Shown here piece after piece: positions 37,155-47,334 of a stretch of DNA of 64,000 nucleotides. Below the pieces are notes generated by a model. The model ran no database searches. It was given only the letters and a program-made list of their open reading frames with translations, and was not told the origin of the DNA. How positions within the stretch are numbered: the first letter of the stretch is position 1; each line of letters begins with the position of its first letter. Where the stretch lies: contig JAFKJW010000192.1 of the NCBI GenBank assembly GCA_017305925.1, forward strand, positions 1-64,000, given 5' to 3'. This DNA comes from Hyphomicrobiales bacterium (GTDB taxonomy: Bacteria > Pseudomonadota > Alphaproteobacteria > Rhizobiales > Rhizobiaceae). Both the position numbers and the translations under genes were made by a program.

Positions 37155-38078
37155 ATGAGCATTTCTGCTGTACAGGTCAAGGAACTCCGCGAGCTGACCG
37201 GCGCGGGCATGATGGACTGCAAGGCGGCCCTTGGCGAGACCAATGGCGACATGGAAGCCGCGGTTGACTGGCTGCGCAAGAAGGGCATCGCCAAGGCCGA
37301 CAAGAAGGCCGGCCGCACCGCCGCCGAGGGCCTGATCGGCGTCGACGCGGGCGACCGCGAGGCCGCTGTCGTCGAGGTCAATTCCGAGACCGACTTCGTG
37401 GCGCGCAACGACGCCTTCCAGGACATCGTGCGCAACGTCGCCAAGGCGGCGCTCGCCTTCGGCCCGAAGACCGAGGCCGTCGCCGCCGCCCGCTATCCCG
37501 GCTCCGACAAGTCCGTCAGCGACACGATCAAGGACGCGGTCGGCACGATCGGCGAGAACATGAGCTTCCGCCGCTCGGACAAGCTGTCCGTGGCGCATGG
37601 CGTGGTGGCGTCCTACGTCCACAATTCGGTGGCCGACAATCTGGGCAAGCTCGGCGTGCTGGTGGCGCTGGAGACGACGGGCGACGCCAAGGCGGCCCAC
37701 GCTTTCGCCCGCCAGGTGGCGATGCACGTCGCCGCGAGCAACCCGCTGGCGCTCAGCGAAACCGAGGTCGATCCGGCCGCCGTCGAGCGCGAGAAGGCGA
37801 TCTTCTCCGACCAGGCACGCGCGTCGGGCAAGCCGGAAAACATCATCGAGAAGATGGTCGAGGGCCGGCTGCGCAAGTTCTACGAGGAAGTCGTGCTGCT
37901 CAAGCAGGCCTTCGTGATGAACCCCGACCTGACGGTTGAGAAGGCGCTGAAGGAAGCCGAGAAGGAGATCGGCGCGCCGGCGAAGATCGTCAAATTCGTG
38001 CGCTTCGCGCTCGGCGAAGGCATCGAGAAGGAAGAGAGCGATTTCGCGGCGGAAGTGGCCGCCGCGGTCAAGAAGTAA
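37155..38078 (+). CDS. tsf: elongation factor Ts
   Basis: GDP-exchange factor for EF-Tu, 307 residues. N-terminal UBA-like domain with [18 protein letters not shown] and the core motif ETDFVARND near residue 78. The coiled-coil dimerisation domain follows. Normal length; GAGG-type site precedes ATG 37155. Conserved rpsB-tsf-pyrH-frr order. Confidence 0.98.
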   Translation: MSISAVQVKELRELTGAGMMDCKAALGETNGDMEAAVDWLRKKGIAKADKKAGRTAAEGLIGVDAGDREAAVVEVNSETDFVARNDAFQDIVRNVAKAALAFGPKTEAVAAARYPGSDKSVSDTIKDAVGTIGENMSFRRSDKLSVAHGVVASYVHNSVADNLGKLGVLVALETTGDAKAAHAFARQVAMHVAASNPLALSETEVDPAAVEREKAIFSDQARASGKPENIIEKMVEGRLRKFYEEVVLLKQAFVMNPDLTVEKALKEAEKEIGAPAKIVKFVRFALGEGIEKEESDFAAEVAAAVKK

Positions 38079-38103
38079 AGTTCTCCGCGCGAGCGGGAAA
38101 CCG

Positions 38104-38129
38104 GGGCGCCGCGTGACATCGCGGCGCCC
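38104..38129 (+). promoter_or_regulatory. perfect hairpin between tsf and pyrH
   Basis: GGGCGCCGCG (38104-38113), loop TGACAT, CGCGGCGCCC (38120-38129), followed by TTCG rather than a U-run. A strong stem but at best a partial terminator; it may be an mRNA-stability element. Confidence 0.45.
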
Positions 38130-38173
38130 TTCGTGTATCGGAGCCTCGCATTCCAGCGAATCCAGGGGGTTAC

Positions 38174-38896
38174 ATGCCGGCCAAGCCTCTTTATCGACGC
38201 GTGCTGCTGAAGGCGTCGGGCGAGGCGCTGATGGGCGAGCAGGGTTTCGGCATCGACGTCTCGGTGGTCGACCAGATCGCCTCCGACATCGCCGAGGCGC
38301 GCGCGCTCGGCGTCGAGGTCGGCGTGGTCATCGGCGGCGGCAACATCTTTCGCGGCGTGGCGGTGGCCTCCAAGGGCGGCGACCGCGTCACCGGCGACCA
38401 CATGGGGATGCTCGGCACGGTCATCAATTCGCTGGCGCTCAGGACCTCGCTGGTCAAGCTCGGCGTCGACACGGTCGTGCTCTCGGCGATCTCGATGCCG
38501 GAACTGTGCGAAAGCTTCTCGCAGCGCCAGGCCACGGCCTATATGGACGCCGGCAAGGTGGTCATCTTCGCCGGCGGCACGGGAAATCCCTTCTTCACCA
38601 CCGACAGCGCGGCTGCGCTGCGCGCCGCCGAGATCGGCGCCGACGCGCTTTTCAAAGGCACGCAGGTGGACGGCGTCTATTCCTCGGACCCCAAGAAGGA
38701 CCCGCATGCCACGCGCTACGACCGCATCACCCACAGCGAGGTGTTGAAACAGGGGCTGTCGATCATGGATACGGCAGCGATTGCGCTTGCGCGCGAAAAC
38801 CACATCCCGATAATTGTCTTCTCGATCCACGAGAAAGGCGGCTTCGGAAAGATTCTCATGGGCGGCGGCCACGCGACGACCGTCGCGGACGCCTGA
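38174..38896 (+). CDS. pyrH: UMP kinase
   Basis: Hexameric prokaryotic UMP kinase, UMP to UDP; 240 residues. Amino-acid-kinase fold with [11 protein letters not shown] at the N-terminus, GGGNIFRG near residue 55, and [13 protein letters not shown] near 138. AGGGGG precedes ATG 38174. Third gene of the supercluster and a source of UDP for the downstream nucleotide-sugar steps. Confidence 0.98.
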   Translation: MPAKPLYRRVLLKASGEALMGEQGFGIDVSVVDQIASDIAEARALGVEVGVVIGGGNIFRGVAVASKGGDRVTGDHMGMLGTVINSLALRTSLVKLGVDTVVLSAISMPELCESFSQRQATAYMDAGKVVIFAGGTGNPFFTTDSAAALRAAEIGADALFKGTQVDGVYSSDPKKDPHATRYDRITHSEVLKQGLSIMDTAAIALARENHIPIIVFSIHEKGGFGKILMGGGHATTVADA

Positions 38897-38922
38897 GCGG
38901 GCGCAAAAACGAGGAAACGGAC

Positions 38923-39483
38923 ATGGCGGACGGCGTGGATTTCAAGGACCTGCAACGGCGCATGGACGGCGCCATCAGCGCCTTCAAGCATGACATCGCC
39001 TCGCTGCGCACGGGGCGGGCCTCCGGCAACCTTCTCGACCCCGTCCAGGTCCATGCCTACGGGACGACCATGCCGATCAACCAGGTCGCCAACGTCTCGG
39101 TTCCCGAGCCGCGCATGATCTCCGTCTCGGTCTGGGACAAGAGCATGGTGGGCGCCGTCGATCGCGCCATCCGCGAGGCCAATCTCGGCTTCAACCCGAT
39201 CGTGGACGGCACGACGCTGCGCATCCCGCTTCCCGAGCTCAACGAGCAGCGCCGCAAGGAACTGGTGAAGCTCGCCCACGGCTACGCCGAAAATGCCCGC
39301 GTCGCCGTGCGCCATGTGCGCCGCGACGGGATGGAGCATCTCAAGAAGTCGGAGAAGGACGGCGTGATCTCGCAGGACGATCACCGCGCGCAGCAGGAGC
39401 GCGTGCAGAAGATGACCGACGACATGATCCAATCCGTCGACAGTTTGCTCGCGGAGAAGGAAGCGGAGATCATGCAGGTCTGA
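38923..39483 (+). CDS. frr: ribosome recycling factor
   Basis: 186 residues. Three-helix bundle plus small domain; [15 protein letters not shown] and the C-terminal [16 protein letters not shown] helix ([14 protein letters not shown]) are signatures. GAGGAAACGG precedes ATG 38923. Disassembles the post-termination ribosome with EF-G. It is 26 bp after pyrH. Confidence 0.97.
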   Translation: MADGVDFKDLQRRMDGAISAFKHDIASLRTGRASGNLLDPVQVHAYGTTMPINQVANVSVPEPRMISVSVWDKSMVGAVDRAIREANLGFNPIVDGTTLRIPLPELNEQRRKELVKLAHGYAENARVAVRHVRRDGMEHLKKSEKDGVISQDDHRAQQERVQKMTDDMIQSVDSLLAEKEAEIMQV

Positions 39484-39520
39484 GGCAGGGGAGACCGCGC
39501 GGCGCGTGATTCGAGGCAAC

Positions 39521-40240
39521 ATGACGACGCCCACCCATATTGCCATCATCATGGACGGCAACGGCCGCTGGGCGAAGGCGCGTGGCCTGCCGCGGCTGGC
39601 GGGGCATCGCGCCGGGGTCGAGGCGCTGCGCCGCACGGTCCGCGCCGTTTCGGGGACCCCGGTGCGCTGGCTGACGGTCTATGCCTTCTCGTCGGAGAAC
39701 TGGGCAAGGCCGAAATCCGAGGTGTTCGACCTCATGGGCCTCCTGAAGCTCTACATAAGGCGCGACCTGGCGGAACTCCATCAGAGCGGCGTGCGCGTCC
39801 ACGTCATCGGCGACCGCGACGGGCTGGCGAAGGATATCTGCGCCCTCCTGGCCGAGGCCGAAACGCTGACGCGGGGCAACACCGTGCTCAATCTGGTGAT
39901 CGCCTTCAACTACGGCGGACGCGACGAGATCGTCCGCGCCATGCGCGAGCTCGCCGAATCGGCGCGCCGGGGCGACATCGATCCCGAAAGCATCGACGAG
40001 GCGGTGGTCTCCCGCCATCTGGACACCGCCGGCATGCCCGACCCGGACCTCCTGATCCGCACCAGCGGCGAGATCCGGCTGTCGAACTTCCTGCCGTGGC
40101 AGGCGGCCTACAGCGAGCTGGTCTTCCTTCCCTGCTACTGGCCGGATTTTTCCGCCGAACATCTGGACGAAGCGCTCAGGATCTACGCGGCCCGGGAGCG
40201 TCGCTTCGGCGGCTTGGCCGCGCAGGGCGTCGCTTCGTGA
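39521..40240 (+). CDS. uppS: isoprenyl transferase (undecaprenyl diphosphate synthase)
   Basis: Cis-prenyltransferase of 239 residues making C55-PP for peptidoglycan and LPS carriers. Catalytic Asp is in [22 protein letters not shown] and [15 protein letters not shown] are conserved. ATG 39521 follows GAGG and matches homologues; GTG 39506 is the longer alternative. Its TGA overlaps the GTG start of cdsA (GTGA). Confidence 0.96.
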   Translation: MTTPTHIAIIMDGNGRWAKARGLPRLAGHRAGVEALRRTVRAVSGTPVRWLTVYAFSSENWARPKSEVFDLMGLLKLYIRRDLAELHQSGVRVHVIGDRDGLAKDICALLAEAETLTRGNTVLNLVIAFNYGGRDEIVRAMRELAESARRGDIDPESIDEAVVSRHLDTAGMPDPDLLIRTSGEIRLSNFLPWQAAYSELVFLPCYWPDFSAEHLDEALRIYAARERRFGGLAAQGVAS

Positions 40241-41082
40241 CGGCCTCCTCCGCCGGCCGCCCGCGCCTGACCAATCTTCAGCTCCGTATCGTCTCGGCAG
40301 TTATCCTCGCCGCCGCCGTGCTGGCCACGACATGGCACGGCGGTGTCGCGTCGCGCATCCTGTGGGCGCTCATGGCTGGCGCCATCTTCTATGAGTGGAC
40401 GACGATCGCCGCGAAGACGGGCCGGCCGGGGCCGCGAATCCTGGCAGCCGTGTTCCTGGCAGCCTCCATGCTCGCCATGGTGGCGGGATTTTCGGCCGAA
40501 ACGGTGTTTCTCGTTCTGGCGGTCGGAACCGCGCTGGTCTTCGCCTTCGGCGTGGCGAACGGCGGCGGCCGTGAAACGGCGCTCGGCCTTGCCTATGCGG
40601 GCGCGTCGGGTGCGGCGCTTTCCTTTCTGCGCGGCGCCGACGACAACGGCCTCGTGGCGATCCTCTTCCTGTTCGCCGTGGTCTGGGCAACCGACATCCT
40701 CGCCTATTTCGTCGGCCGCGCGCTCGGCGGCCCGAAGCTCGCGCCGAGGATTTCTCCCGGCAAGACGTGGAGCGGCGCGCTCGGCGGCGCGCTCGGCGGC
40801 GTCGTCGGCGGGGTCCTGCTGGCGCTGGCGGCGGGAAGCGGGCATCTCCTCCTGCTGGCCTGCGTGGCGCTCTTCCTCTCCGCCGTCTCGCAGGTCGGCG
40901 ACCTTTTCGAATCGGCGGTGAAGCGGCGGCACGGCGCCAAGGATTCGGGCGGCCTCATCCCCGGACACGGTGGCGTGATGGACCGCGTCGACGGGCTTGT
41001 CGCGGCCGGCGTCGCGCTGTACCTCATCGGCGCGGTCGCCGGCAGCTTCGACGAACCTGCCCGCCTGCTTTTCCAGCGGTAG
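40237..41082 (+). CDS. cdsA: phosphatidate cytidylyltransferase
   Basis: 281 residues, about eight transmembrane helices, making CDP-diacylglycerol from phosphatidate and CTP. The signature near residue 233 is [22 protein letters not shown] 40237 overlaps the uppS stop by four bases. In Sinorhizobium dxr follows; here the gap to rseP is only 91 bp and holds no gene. Confidence 0.96.
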   Translation: MTASSAGRPRLTNLQLRIVSAVILAAAVLATTWHGGVASRILWALMAGAIFYEWTTIAAKTGRPGPRILAAVFLAASMLAMVAGFSAETVFLVLAVGTALVFAFGVANGGGRETALGLAYAGASGAALSFLRGADDNGLVAILFLFAVVWATDILAYFVGRALGGPKLAPRISPGKTWSGALGGALGGVVGGVLLALAAGSGHLLLLACVALFLSAVSQVGDLFESAVKRRHGAKDSGGLIPGHGGVMDRVDGLVAAGVALYLIGAVAGSFDEPARLLFQR

Positions 41083-41173
41083 GCGAAGCCTCCCGTGCTA
41101 GGATCGGAAATCATGGATTCGCCGCCATCCGCCTTTACCTGCCGCGGCGGACATCAGCCTGGGTGAGCGGGAC

Positions 41174-42316
41174 GTGAGCAACTTCCTTTTTGCTGTTTTC
41201 AGCACCGACGGTCTCCTGATCGGCACCGTCGTTCCGTTTCTCTTCGTGCTGACGGTCGTCGTCTTCGTCCACGAGATGGGGCATTATCTGGTCGGCCGCT
41301 GGTGCGGCATCGGCGTGACAGCCTTCTCGATCGGCTTCGGCCCGGAGCTGGCGGGGTTCAACGACCGGCACGGAACGCGCTGGAAGCTGAGCGCCATTCC
41401 CCTCGGCGGGTATGTGAAATTCGTCGGCGACATGGGCGTCGCCAGCGGCCCTGTGGAGGACGAAGAGACCGAAAAGCTGAGCGAGAGGGATCGCCGCCGC
41501 GCTTTCCATCTCCAGCCGGTGTGGAAGCGGGCGCTGACGGTCTTTGCCGGCCCCTTCTTCAATTTCCTGCTGACCGTCGCCGTCTTCGCGGTGCTCTTTT
41601 CCATCTACGGCAAGACGGTGCTCCTGCCGACCATCGCCGAAGTGCGGCCGGGCACGCCGGCGGCCGAGGCGGGATTCCTGCCGGGCGACCGATTCGTCTC
41701 CGTGGACGGGCAGGCGGTCGAGAGCTTCGCCGACGTCCAGCGAATCGTGCAGGGCAGGGCGGGCGACGAGCTGGTGTTCGTGGTGATGCGCGACGGCGCC
41801 GAGGTGACGCTGAAGGCCACCCCCGTGCTGGTCGAGCAGGAGGATGCGCTGGGCAACAAGGTGAAGGTCGCGGCCATCGGCGTCGTCACGAATCGCGAGG
41901 CGGGAGAGCCCAGGACGATCACCTACACCCCGGCCGGGGCGCTGGTCGCGGCGATCGACGAGACGGGCGACGTCGTGGCCCGGACCGGTCAATTTCTGAA
42001 ACGCTTTGTCGTCGGGCGTGAGGACCGCTGCCAGCTCGGCGGGCCGGTGAAAATCGCCGGCATGGCGGGAAAGGCGGCGAAGATGGGTTTCGAATGGCTC
42101 GTTCAGCTCGTCGCGTTGCTGTCGGTGGGCATCGGAATCCTCAATCTTCTGCCGATTCCGCCGCTCGACGGCGGCCATCTCGTCTTCTACGGCGCCGAGG
42201 CGGTGCTGAGGCGGCCCGTCCCGGCGCGAGTCACCGACGCGATCTACCGCGCCGGCATGGTGCTCGTGCTGACATTTATGGTGTTCGTCTTCTGGAACGA
42301 CCTGTTCGGATGCTAA
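41174..42316 (+). CDS. rseP: RIP metalloprotease RseP (site-2 protease)
   Basis: Intramembrane Zn protease of 380 residues. Zn motif HEMGH near residue 34 in the first helix and LDGGH near 330. One PDZ domain (about 125-200), fewer than the two of E. coli. Four transmembrane segments expected. GTG 41174 is the start after GCGGGAC. The family cleaves anti-sigma factors and signal peptide remnants. The TAA lies in an inverted repeat. Confidence 0.95.
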   Translation: MSNFLFAVFSTDGLLIGTVVPFLFVLTVVVFVHEMGHYLVGRWCGIGVTAFSIGFGPELAGFNDRHGTRWKLSAIPLGGYVKFVGDMGVASGPVEDEETEKLSERDRRRAFHLQPVWKRALTVFAGPFFNFLLTVAVFAVLFSIYGKTVLLPTIAEVRPGTPAAEAGFLPGDRFVSVDGQAVESFADVQRIVQGRAGDELVFVVMRDGAEVTLKATPVLVEQEDALGNKVKVAAIGVVTNREAGEPRTITYTPAGALVAAIDETGDVVARTGQFLKRFVVGREDRCQLGGPVKIAGMAGKAAKMGFEWLVQLVALLSVGIGILNLLPIPPLDGGHLVFYGAEAVLRRPVPARVTDAIYRAGMVLVLTFMVFVFWNDLFGC

Positions 42317-42401
42317 AAGGTTAGCAAATCCCATAACATGTCGTTAGCCTTTAAGGCTTCGTTGACCATAGACGCGCGCCGGCGTGACGCGAATGTCACG
42401 C
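42311..42401 (+). promoter_or_regulatory. three inverted repeats in the rseP-bamA gap
   Basis: TGCTAA/TTAGCA (42311-42316, 42321-42326), palindrome AGCCTTTAAGGCT (42346-42358) and GCGTGAC/GTCACGC (42382-42388, 42395-42401). A TTAACC follows at 42425. The 218-bp gap is large for this cluster, so bamA probably has its own promoter and control here. Confidence 0.4.
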
Positions 42402-42534
42402 GCCAAGCCTTCGTAAATCCAAATTAACCAGAAGCCTTGCGTGTAGGGAAAATACGGCTATTACGGTTAGCGTGAATGACCGCGACGTCCGGTTTTTTCG
42501 CCGTGGGACTTCGAGAAAAAGGTTTGAGAGCCCG

Positions 42535-44919
42535 ATGAAGGCATCGAAGAATTTGGTGGGGGCAGTTTCGGCCGTCGCAATGACCGCCGGCCTCGCACTG
42601 CAGGGCGCGATAGTTGTCCAGTTCGCGGCCGTCTCGGCGGCCGAGGCGGCGGTTGTGAGCCGCATCGAAGTCCGGGGCAACCAGCGTGTCGATTCGGAGA
42701 CCGTGCGCGGCTATCTGGGCATCTCTCCCGGCAAGCCGTTCTCGAATGCGGATATCGACGACGCGGTCAAGAGGCTGTTCGCCACCGGCCTGTTCTCCGA
42801 CGTTCGGGTCAACCAGGTCGGCTCCACGCTGGTCGTCGAGGTGAGCCAGCTCAAGGTCGTCAATCAGGTCCTGTTCCAGGGCAACAAGAAGATCAAGGAC
42901 GCGGCGCTTGCCGCCCAGGTGCAGTTGAAGCCGCGCAGCACCTTCTCGCAGTCCACGCTGGACGCCGACGTGGATACCGTCAAACAGGCCTATTCGCGAA
43001 TCGGCCGCGACGACGCCACCGTGACCGCGCAGGTGATCGACCTCGGCGAGAATCGCGTCAACGTCGTCTTCCAGATCACCGAAGGCGACCGCACCAAGAT
43101 CGCCGCGATCAACTTCGTCGGCAACCACGCGTTCCGCAGCGGCCGCCTTGCCGACGTCATCTCGACCAAGCGGTCCACCTTCATGTCGTGGCTGTCGCGC
43201 GACGACATCTACGACGAGGATCGTCTGCGCGCCGACGAGGAGGCGCTGCGGCGCTTCTATTACAATCGCGGCTATGCCGACTTCCAGGTGCTGTCGGCCA
43301 CCGGCGATCTCGATCCGGCGACGAACAAGTACACGATCACCATAACGATCGACGAAGGCGAGCGTTATACGTTTGGCGACATCAACGTCGAAAGCACGAT
43401 CCCCGACATCGACAGCGCGTCCTTCACGCCGCTCCTGCAGACGCATAAGGGCGACGTCTACAGTGCCAAGGATGTCGAGGACACCATCGTCGCCATCACG
43501 GAGCGGCTGGCGGGCATGGGCTATGCCTTCGCCCAGGTCACGCCCCGTGGCGACCGGAATTTCGAGAATCATACGATTTCCGTGACCTACGCCGTGGATC
43601 AGGGCGCGCGCACCTATGTGGAGCGCATCGAGATCCGGGGCAACACGAAGACGCGCGACTATGTCATCCGCCGCGAGTTCGACGTCGCGGAAGGCGATGC
43701 GTTCAACCAGGTGCTGATCCAGCGCGCCAAGCGCCGGTTGGAGGCGCTCGACTTCTTCCAGACCGTCGACATCTCAACCGCCCCCGGTTCGGAGCCGGAT
43801 CAGGTGGTGCTGATCGTGGATGTGGTCGAGAAGTCGACGGGCGAGTTCGGCATCGGCGTCGGCTACACGACGGGCGGCGCCACTCCGGGTCCGAGCGTCG
43901 AGGGCTCCGTCATGGAGCGCAACTTCCTCGGCCGCGGCCAGTTCATCCGCCTGTCGGCGGGCGGCGGCAAGGACTCGCGGGACTATTCGATCTCCTTCAC
44001 CGAGCCTTATTTCCTCGGTCGCCGCATCGCCGCAGGCTTCGACGTCTATCACCAGACGCGCAATTATGACGACTACGACAGCGTGCTGAACGGCGCGACG
44101 GTCCGCTTCGGCCTTCCGATCACGGAAGCGCTGACGACGACGCTCGCCTACAACTACACCCAGGAAAAATACGAGTACGACGACGACTGCCTGGATGCGG
44201 CCGGCATCTATACGACGGCCAACGGGTGCGACCTCAGCGCCGTCATCCGGGACGCGATCGAGAATCACAGCCCGTGGACGAAGTCGTCGATCAGCAACAC
44301 GCTGACCTACAACACCATCGACGACATGAAGAACCCGCATAACGGGCTCTATGCGACCTTCACCACCGAGTTCGCCGGCCTCGGCGGCGATGCGAGCTTC
44401 TTCAAGGCCTATGGCCGCGCCAGCCTCTACAAGACGTTGAGCGAGGAAGCCGATATCGTCGGGTTGCTGACGCTGGGCGCCGGTCACGTCGAATCGCTTG
44501 ACGGCGCCAACGGGCTGCGGACATTCGACATGTTCCAGGGCAGCGACCGGATGATCCGCGGCTTCGATTTCAACGGCATCGGCCCCTATGATGCCAACAC
44601 GACCTCGAAGGATCATCTCGGCGGGACGACGTATTTCAACGTCAGCGCAGAGGCGCAGTTCCCGCTGCCGGGCGTGGCGCAGAGCCTCGGCTTGCGCGGC
44701 GCGGTGTTCGCGGATGCCGCGACGCTTTACGGCAACAATGCCAGCGTGGCCGGCGCGAACGTTCAGGGCACGAGTTCCTACTGGCGGGCTTCGGTGGGCG
44801 CGAGCCTGATCTGGGCGTCGCCTTTCGGACCGCTGCGCATGGACTATGCGGTGCCGGTGCGCAAGCTTGATACCGACGACGTCCAGAACTTCAATTTCAG
44901 CATCAGCAACAAGTTCTGA
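42535..44919 (+). CDS. bamA: outer membrane protein assembly factor BamA
   Basis: 794 residues: signal peptide (MKASKNLVGAVSAVAM...AEA), five POTRA domains to about residue 400, and the Omp85 barrel. The substrate-lock motif is MIRGFDFNGIGP in loop 6. The C-terminal residue is Phe (SISNKF), a normal OMP signal. ATG 42535 is preferred because it starts the signal peptide; a GTG at 42472 is upstream. Inserts beta-barrel proteins into the outer membrane. Confidence 0.97.
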   Translation: MKASKNLVGAVSAVAMTAGLALQGAIVVQFAAVSAAEAAVVSRIEVRGNQRVDSETVRGYLGISPGKPFSNADIDDAVKRLFATGLFSDVRVNQVGSTLVVEVSQLKVVNQVLFQGNKKIKDAALAAQVQLKPRSTFSQSTLDADVDTVKQAYSRIGRDDATVTAQVIDLGENRVNVVFQITEGDRTKIAAINFVGNHAFRSGRLADVISTKRSTFMSWLSRDDIYDEDRLRADEEALRRFYYNRGYADFQVLSATGDLDPATNKYTITITIDEGERYTFGDINVESTIPDIDSASFTPLLQTHKGDVYSAKDVEDTIVAITERLAGMGYAFAQVTPRGDRNFENHTISVTYAVDQGARTYVERIEIRGNTKTRDYVIRREFDVAEGDAFNQVLIQRAKRRLEALDFFQTVDISTAPGSEPDQVVLIVDVVEKSTGEFGIGVGYTTGGATPGPSVEGSVMERNFLGRGQFIRLSAGGGKDSRDYSISFTEPYFLGRRIAAGFDVYHQTRNYDDYDSVLNGATVRFGLPITEALTTTLAYNYTQEKYEYDDDCLDAAGIYTTANGCDLSAVIRDAIENHSPWTKSSISNTLTYNTIDDMKNPHNGLYATFTTEFAGLGGDASFFKAYGRASLYKTLSEEADIVGLLTLGAGHVESLDGANGLRTFDMFQGSDRMIRGFDFNGIGPYDANTTSKDHLGGTTYFNVSAEAQFPLPGVAQSLGLRGAVFADAATLYGNNASVAGANVQGTSSYWRASVGASLIWASPFGPLRMDYAVPVRKLDTDDVQNFNFSISNKF

Positions 44920-44967
44920 CCTCAAGGGACTTTGCTCCGCGGACATGCTCCGGAATCCGGGACTGGA

Positions 44968-46026
44968 ATGACGGAACCGGTTTTCTTCAAAGCGTCGCGC
45001 CGCATGACGGCGGCGGAGATCGCCGGCGTCACCGGTGCGGTGCTGCTGACGCCGCAACATGCCAAGGTGATCGTCGGCCGGATCGCCGCGCTGTCCGAGG
45101 GCGGCGCCGACGCCCTGGTCTTCGCGGCGGACCGGCGCCGGTCCACCGATCTTCACAGGCTGAGCGCGGCGGCAATCCTTTGCACCGACGAAGTGGCCGG
45201 GGCGGTGCCTCCCGGCATCGCGGTCCTGTCAAGCAAATCTCCCCAGCGCGCCTTCGCCCAGGTCGGGCGGCTTCTCTTTCCAGAAACCGCGATGCCGAAG
45301 GGAATGACCGGCGAAAGCGGCGTCTCGCCCCATGCATGGGTACATCCGTCCGCGACGGTCGAGGCCGGCGCGACGGTGGAGGCGGGAGCCGTCATCGGTT
45401 CGGGCGCGGCGATCGGTTCGGGCACCGTGATCTCGGCCAGCGCAACCATCGGTCCCAATTGCCAGATCGGCCGAGACGGCTATATCGGCCCGAACGCCAC
45501 CATCCAGCACGCGCTGCTCGGCAACCGGGTGATCGTGCATGCCGGCGTGCGCCTGGGGCAGGACGGATTCGGCTATGTCTCCGGCCCCGCCGGACCGGAG
45601 AAAATGCCGCAGGTCGGTCGTGTCGTCGTTCAGGACGACGTGGAGATCGGCGCCAATTCGACGATCGACCGCGGCGCGCTGGAGGACAGCGTGATCGGCG
45701 ACGGCACCAAGATCGACAATCTCGTGCAGATCGGTCACAACTGCCGCATCGGACGGGGCTGCATCATTGCCGGCCAGTGCGGCATTTCCGGATCCGTCAC
45801 GCTGGGAGACTTCGTCATGCTGGGCGGCGGCGTCGGCATCGCCGACCATGTCACGATCGGCGCGCGCTCGCAGATCGCGGGGGGCTCGGGCGTCATCGGC
45901 GACGTTCCGGAGGGCTCGCGCTGGGCGGGGTATCCGGCGCAGCCCGTGAAGGCGCACTTCCGCGAGATCGCGGTCCTGCGCGGGTTGGCCAAGGCAAGGA
46001 CGCGAAGGGGAAATGCCGATGAGTGA
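44968..46026 (+). CDS. lpxD: UDP-3-O-(3-hydroxyacyl)glucosamine N-acyltransferase
   Basis: Third step of lipid A synthesis, 352 residues. Trimeric left-handed beta helix with many hexapeptide repeats ([14 protein letters not shown]) and the catalytic His in [12 protein letters not shown] near residue 257. ATG 44968 follows GGACTGGA. It overlaps the fabZ start. Confidence 0.96.
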   Translation: MTEPVFFKASRRMTAAEIAGVTGAVLLTPQHAKVIVGRIAALSEGGADALVFAADRRRSTDLHRLSAAAILCTDEVAGAVPPGIAVLSSKSPQRAFAQVGRLLFPETAMPKGMTGESGVSPHAWVHPSATVEAGATVEAGAVIGSGAAIGSGTVISASATIGPNCQIGRDGYIGPNATIQHALLGNRVIVHAGVRLGQDGFGYVSGPAGPEKMPQVGRVVVQDDVEIGANSTIDRGALEDSVIGDGTKIDNLVQIGHNCRIGRGCIIAGQCGISGSVTLGDFVMLGGGVGIADHVTIGARSQIAGGSGVIGDVPEGSRWAGYPAQPVKAHFREIAVLRGLAKARTRRGNADE

Positions 46027-46495
46027 CGCGGCCGCTGCAAAGCTCGAGGCAGCCGACATCATGCGCCTGCTGCGGCTCTTGCCGCACCGCTATCCGTTCC
46101 TGCTGGTCGACCGGATCATCGAGATAGACCAGGACAATTCGGCGATCGGCGTGAAGAACGTCACCGTCAACGAGCCTCACTTCCAGGGGCACTTTCCCGA
46201 CCAGCCGGTGATGCCGGGCGTGCTGATCATCGAGGCGATGGCACAGACGGCCGGCGCGATCTGTCTGCTCGCCACCGGCGGCGACATGCCGTCGCTCGTC
46301 TATTTCCTGACCATCGACAACGCAAAGTTCCGCAAGCCGGTGGTGCCGGGGGATCGTCTCGAACTGCATGTGCGCAAGCTGAAGAAGCGCGGCAACATCT
46401 GGCGCTTCCAGTGCGAGGGCATGGTCGACGGCGCCAAGGTGGCCGAGGCGGAAATCTCGGCCATGATGACGCCTAAGGCCGGTATCGGCACATGA
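46019..46495 (+). CDS. fabZ: 3-hydroxyacyl-ACP dehydratase FabZ
   Basis: 158 residues, hot-dog fold. Active site [19 protein letters not shown] with the catalytic His and Glu. ATG 46019 is favoured with AGGGG 8 bases upstream; ATG 46013 is the alternative. The gene starts inside lpxD and its stop overlaps the lpxA start, so the three are translationally coupled. Supplies acyl-ACP balance between phospholipid and lipid A. Confidence 0.96.
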   Translation: MSDAAAAKLEAADIMRLLRLLPHRYPFLLVDRIIEIDQDNSAIGVKNVTVNEPHFQGHFPDQPVMPGVLIIEAMAQTAGAICLLATGGDMPSLVYFLTIDNAKFRKPVVPGDRLELHVRKLKKRGNIWRFQCEGMVDGAKVAEAEISAMMTPKAGIGT

Positions 46496-47334
46496 CCGCC
46501 GAAACGCTGATCCATCCGACGGCGATCGTCGAGCCTGGCGCGGAGCTCGGCACGGGCGTGCGCATCGGCCCCTTTTGCGTGGTCGGACCGGATGCCGTTC
46601 TCGGCGACGGCGTCGAGCTGATGAACCATGTCACCGTCATCGGGGCAACGACGCTCGGTGCAGGCTGCAAGGTCTTTCCGCAGGCCGTGCTCGGCGCGCC
46701 GCCGCAGAACACGCACCACAAGGGCGGCCGCACGACGCTAACCGTGGGCGCCAACACGACGATCCGCGAAGGCGTGACCATGCACACCGGCACGGACACC
46801 AGCCGCGGCGCCACCGTGGTCGGCAGCAACGGCAATTTTCTCGCCTATGCGCACATCGCGCATGACTGCATCGTCGGCGACAACTGCACCTTCGCCAACG
46901 TGGCGACGCTCGCCGGCCATGTCGAGGTCGGCAACAACGTCATCATCGGCGGCCTCGCCGCCGTGCATCAATTCGTCCGGATCGGCGACAATGCCTTCAT
47001 CGGCGGCCTGGCCGGCGTCGCGGGAGACGTCATCCCCTTTGGCATGGCGGAAGGAACGCGGGCGAACCTGCGCGGCTTCAACATCGTCGGCCTGAAGCGG
47101 TCCGGCATACAGCGCGCGGAGATCTACAAGGTGAGGGCGGCTTACAGGGCCTTGTTCGACGAGGCGCATCCCGTCAGCGAGAACGTCGAGCGGGTGCGGA
47201 CCGCCTATGCGGATTCGCCGATGGTCATGAAGATCGTCGACTTCATCACCAGCCGGGGCAAGCGCCATTTCACCGTGCCGGCACTCGGCGCGGTCCGGGA
47301 TGCGGACGGTGATGGCGAAGCCGCCGGGACTTGA
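46492..47334 (+). CDS. lpxA: acyl-ACP--UDP-N-acetylglucosamine O-acyltransferase
   Basis: First step of lipid A synthesis, 280 residues. Left-handed beta helix; catalytic His in [15 protein letters not shown] near residue 122, and [15 protein letters not shown] near 160. Helical C-terminal domain present. ATGA overlap with fabZ. The C-terminus overlaps the lpxI start. Confidence 0.96.
   Translation: MTAETLIHPTAIVEPGAELGTGVRIGPFCVVGPDAVLGDGVELMNHVTVIGATTLGAGCKVFPQAVLGAPPQNTHHKGGRTTLTVGANTTIREGVTMHTGTDTSRGATVVGSNGNFLAYAHIAHDCIVGDNCTFANVATLAGHVEVGNNVIIGGLAAVHQFVRIGDNAFIGGLAGVAGDVIPFGMAEGTRANLRGFNIVGLKRSGIQRAEIYKVRAAYRALFDEAHPVSENVERVRTAYADSPMVMKIVDFITSRGKRHFTVPALGAVRDADGDGEAAGT

Noticed and set aside
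38104..38129. Hairpin after tsf as a full terminator
   Set aside because: No U-run follows, and the pyrH gene is expected to be in the same transcript.
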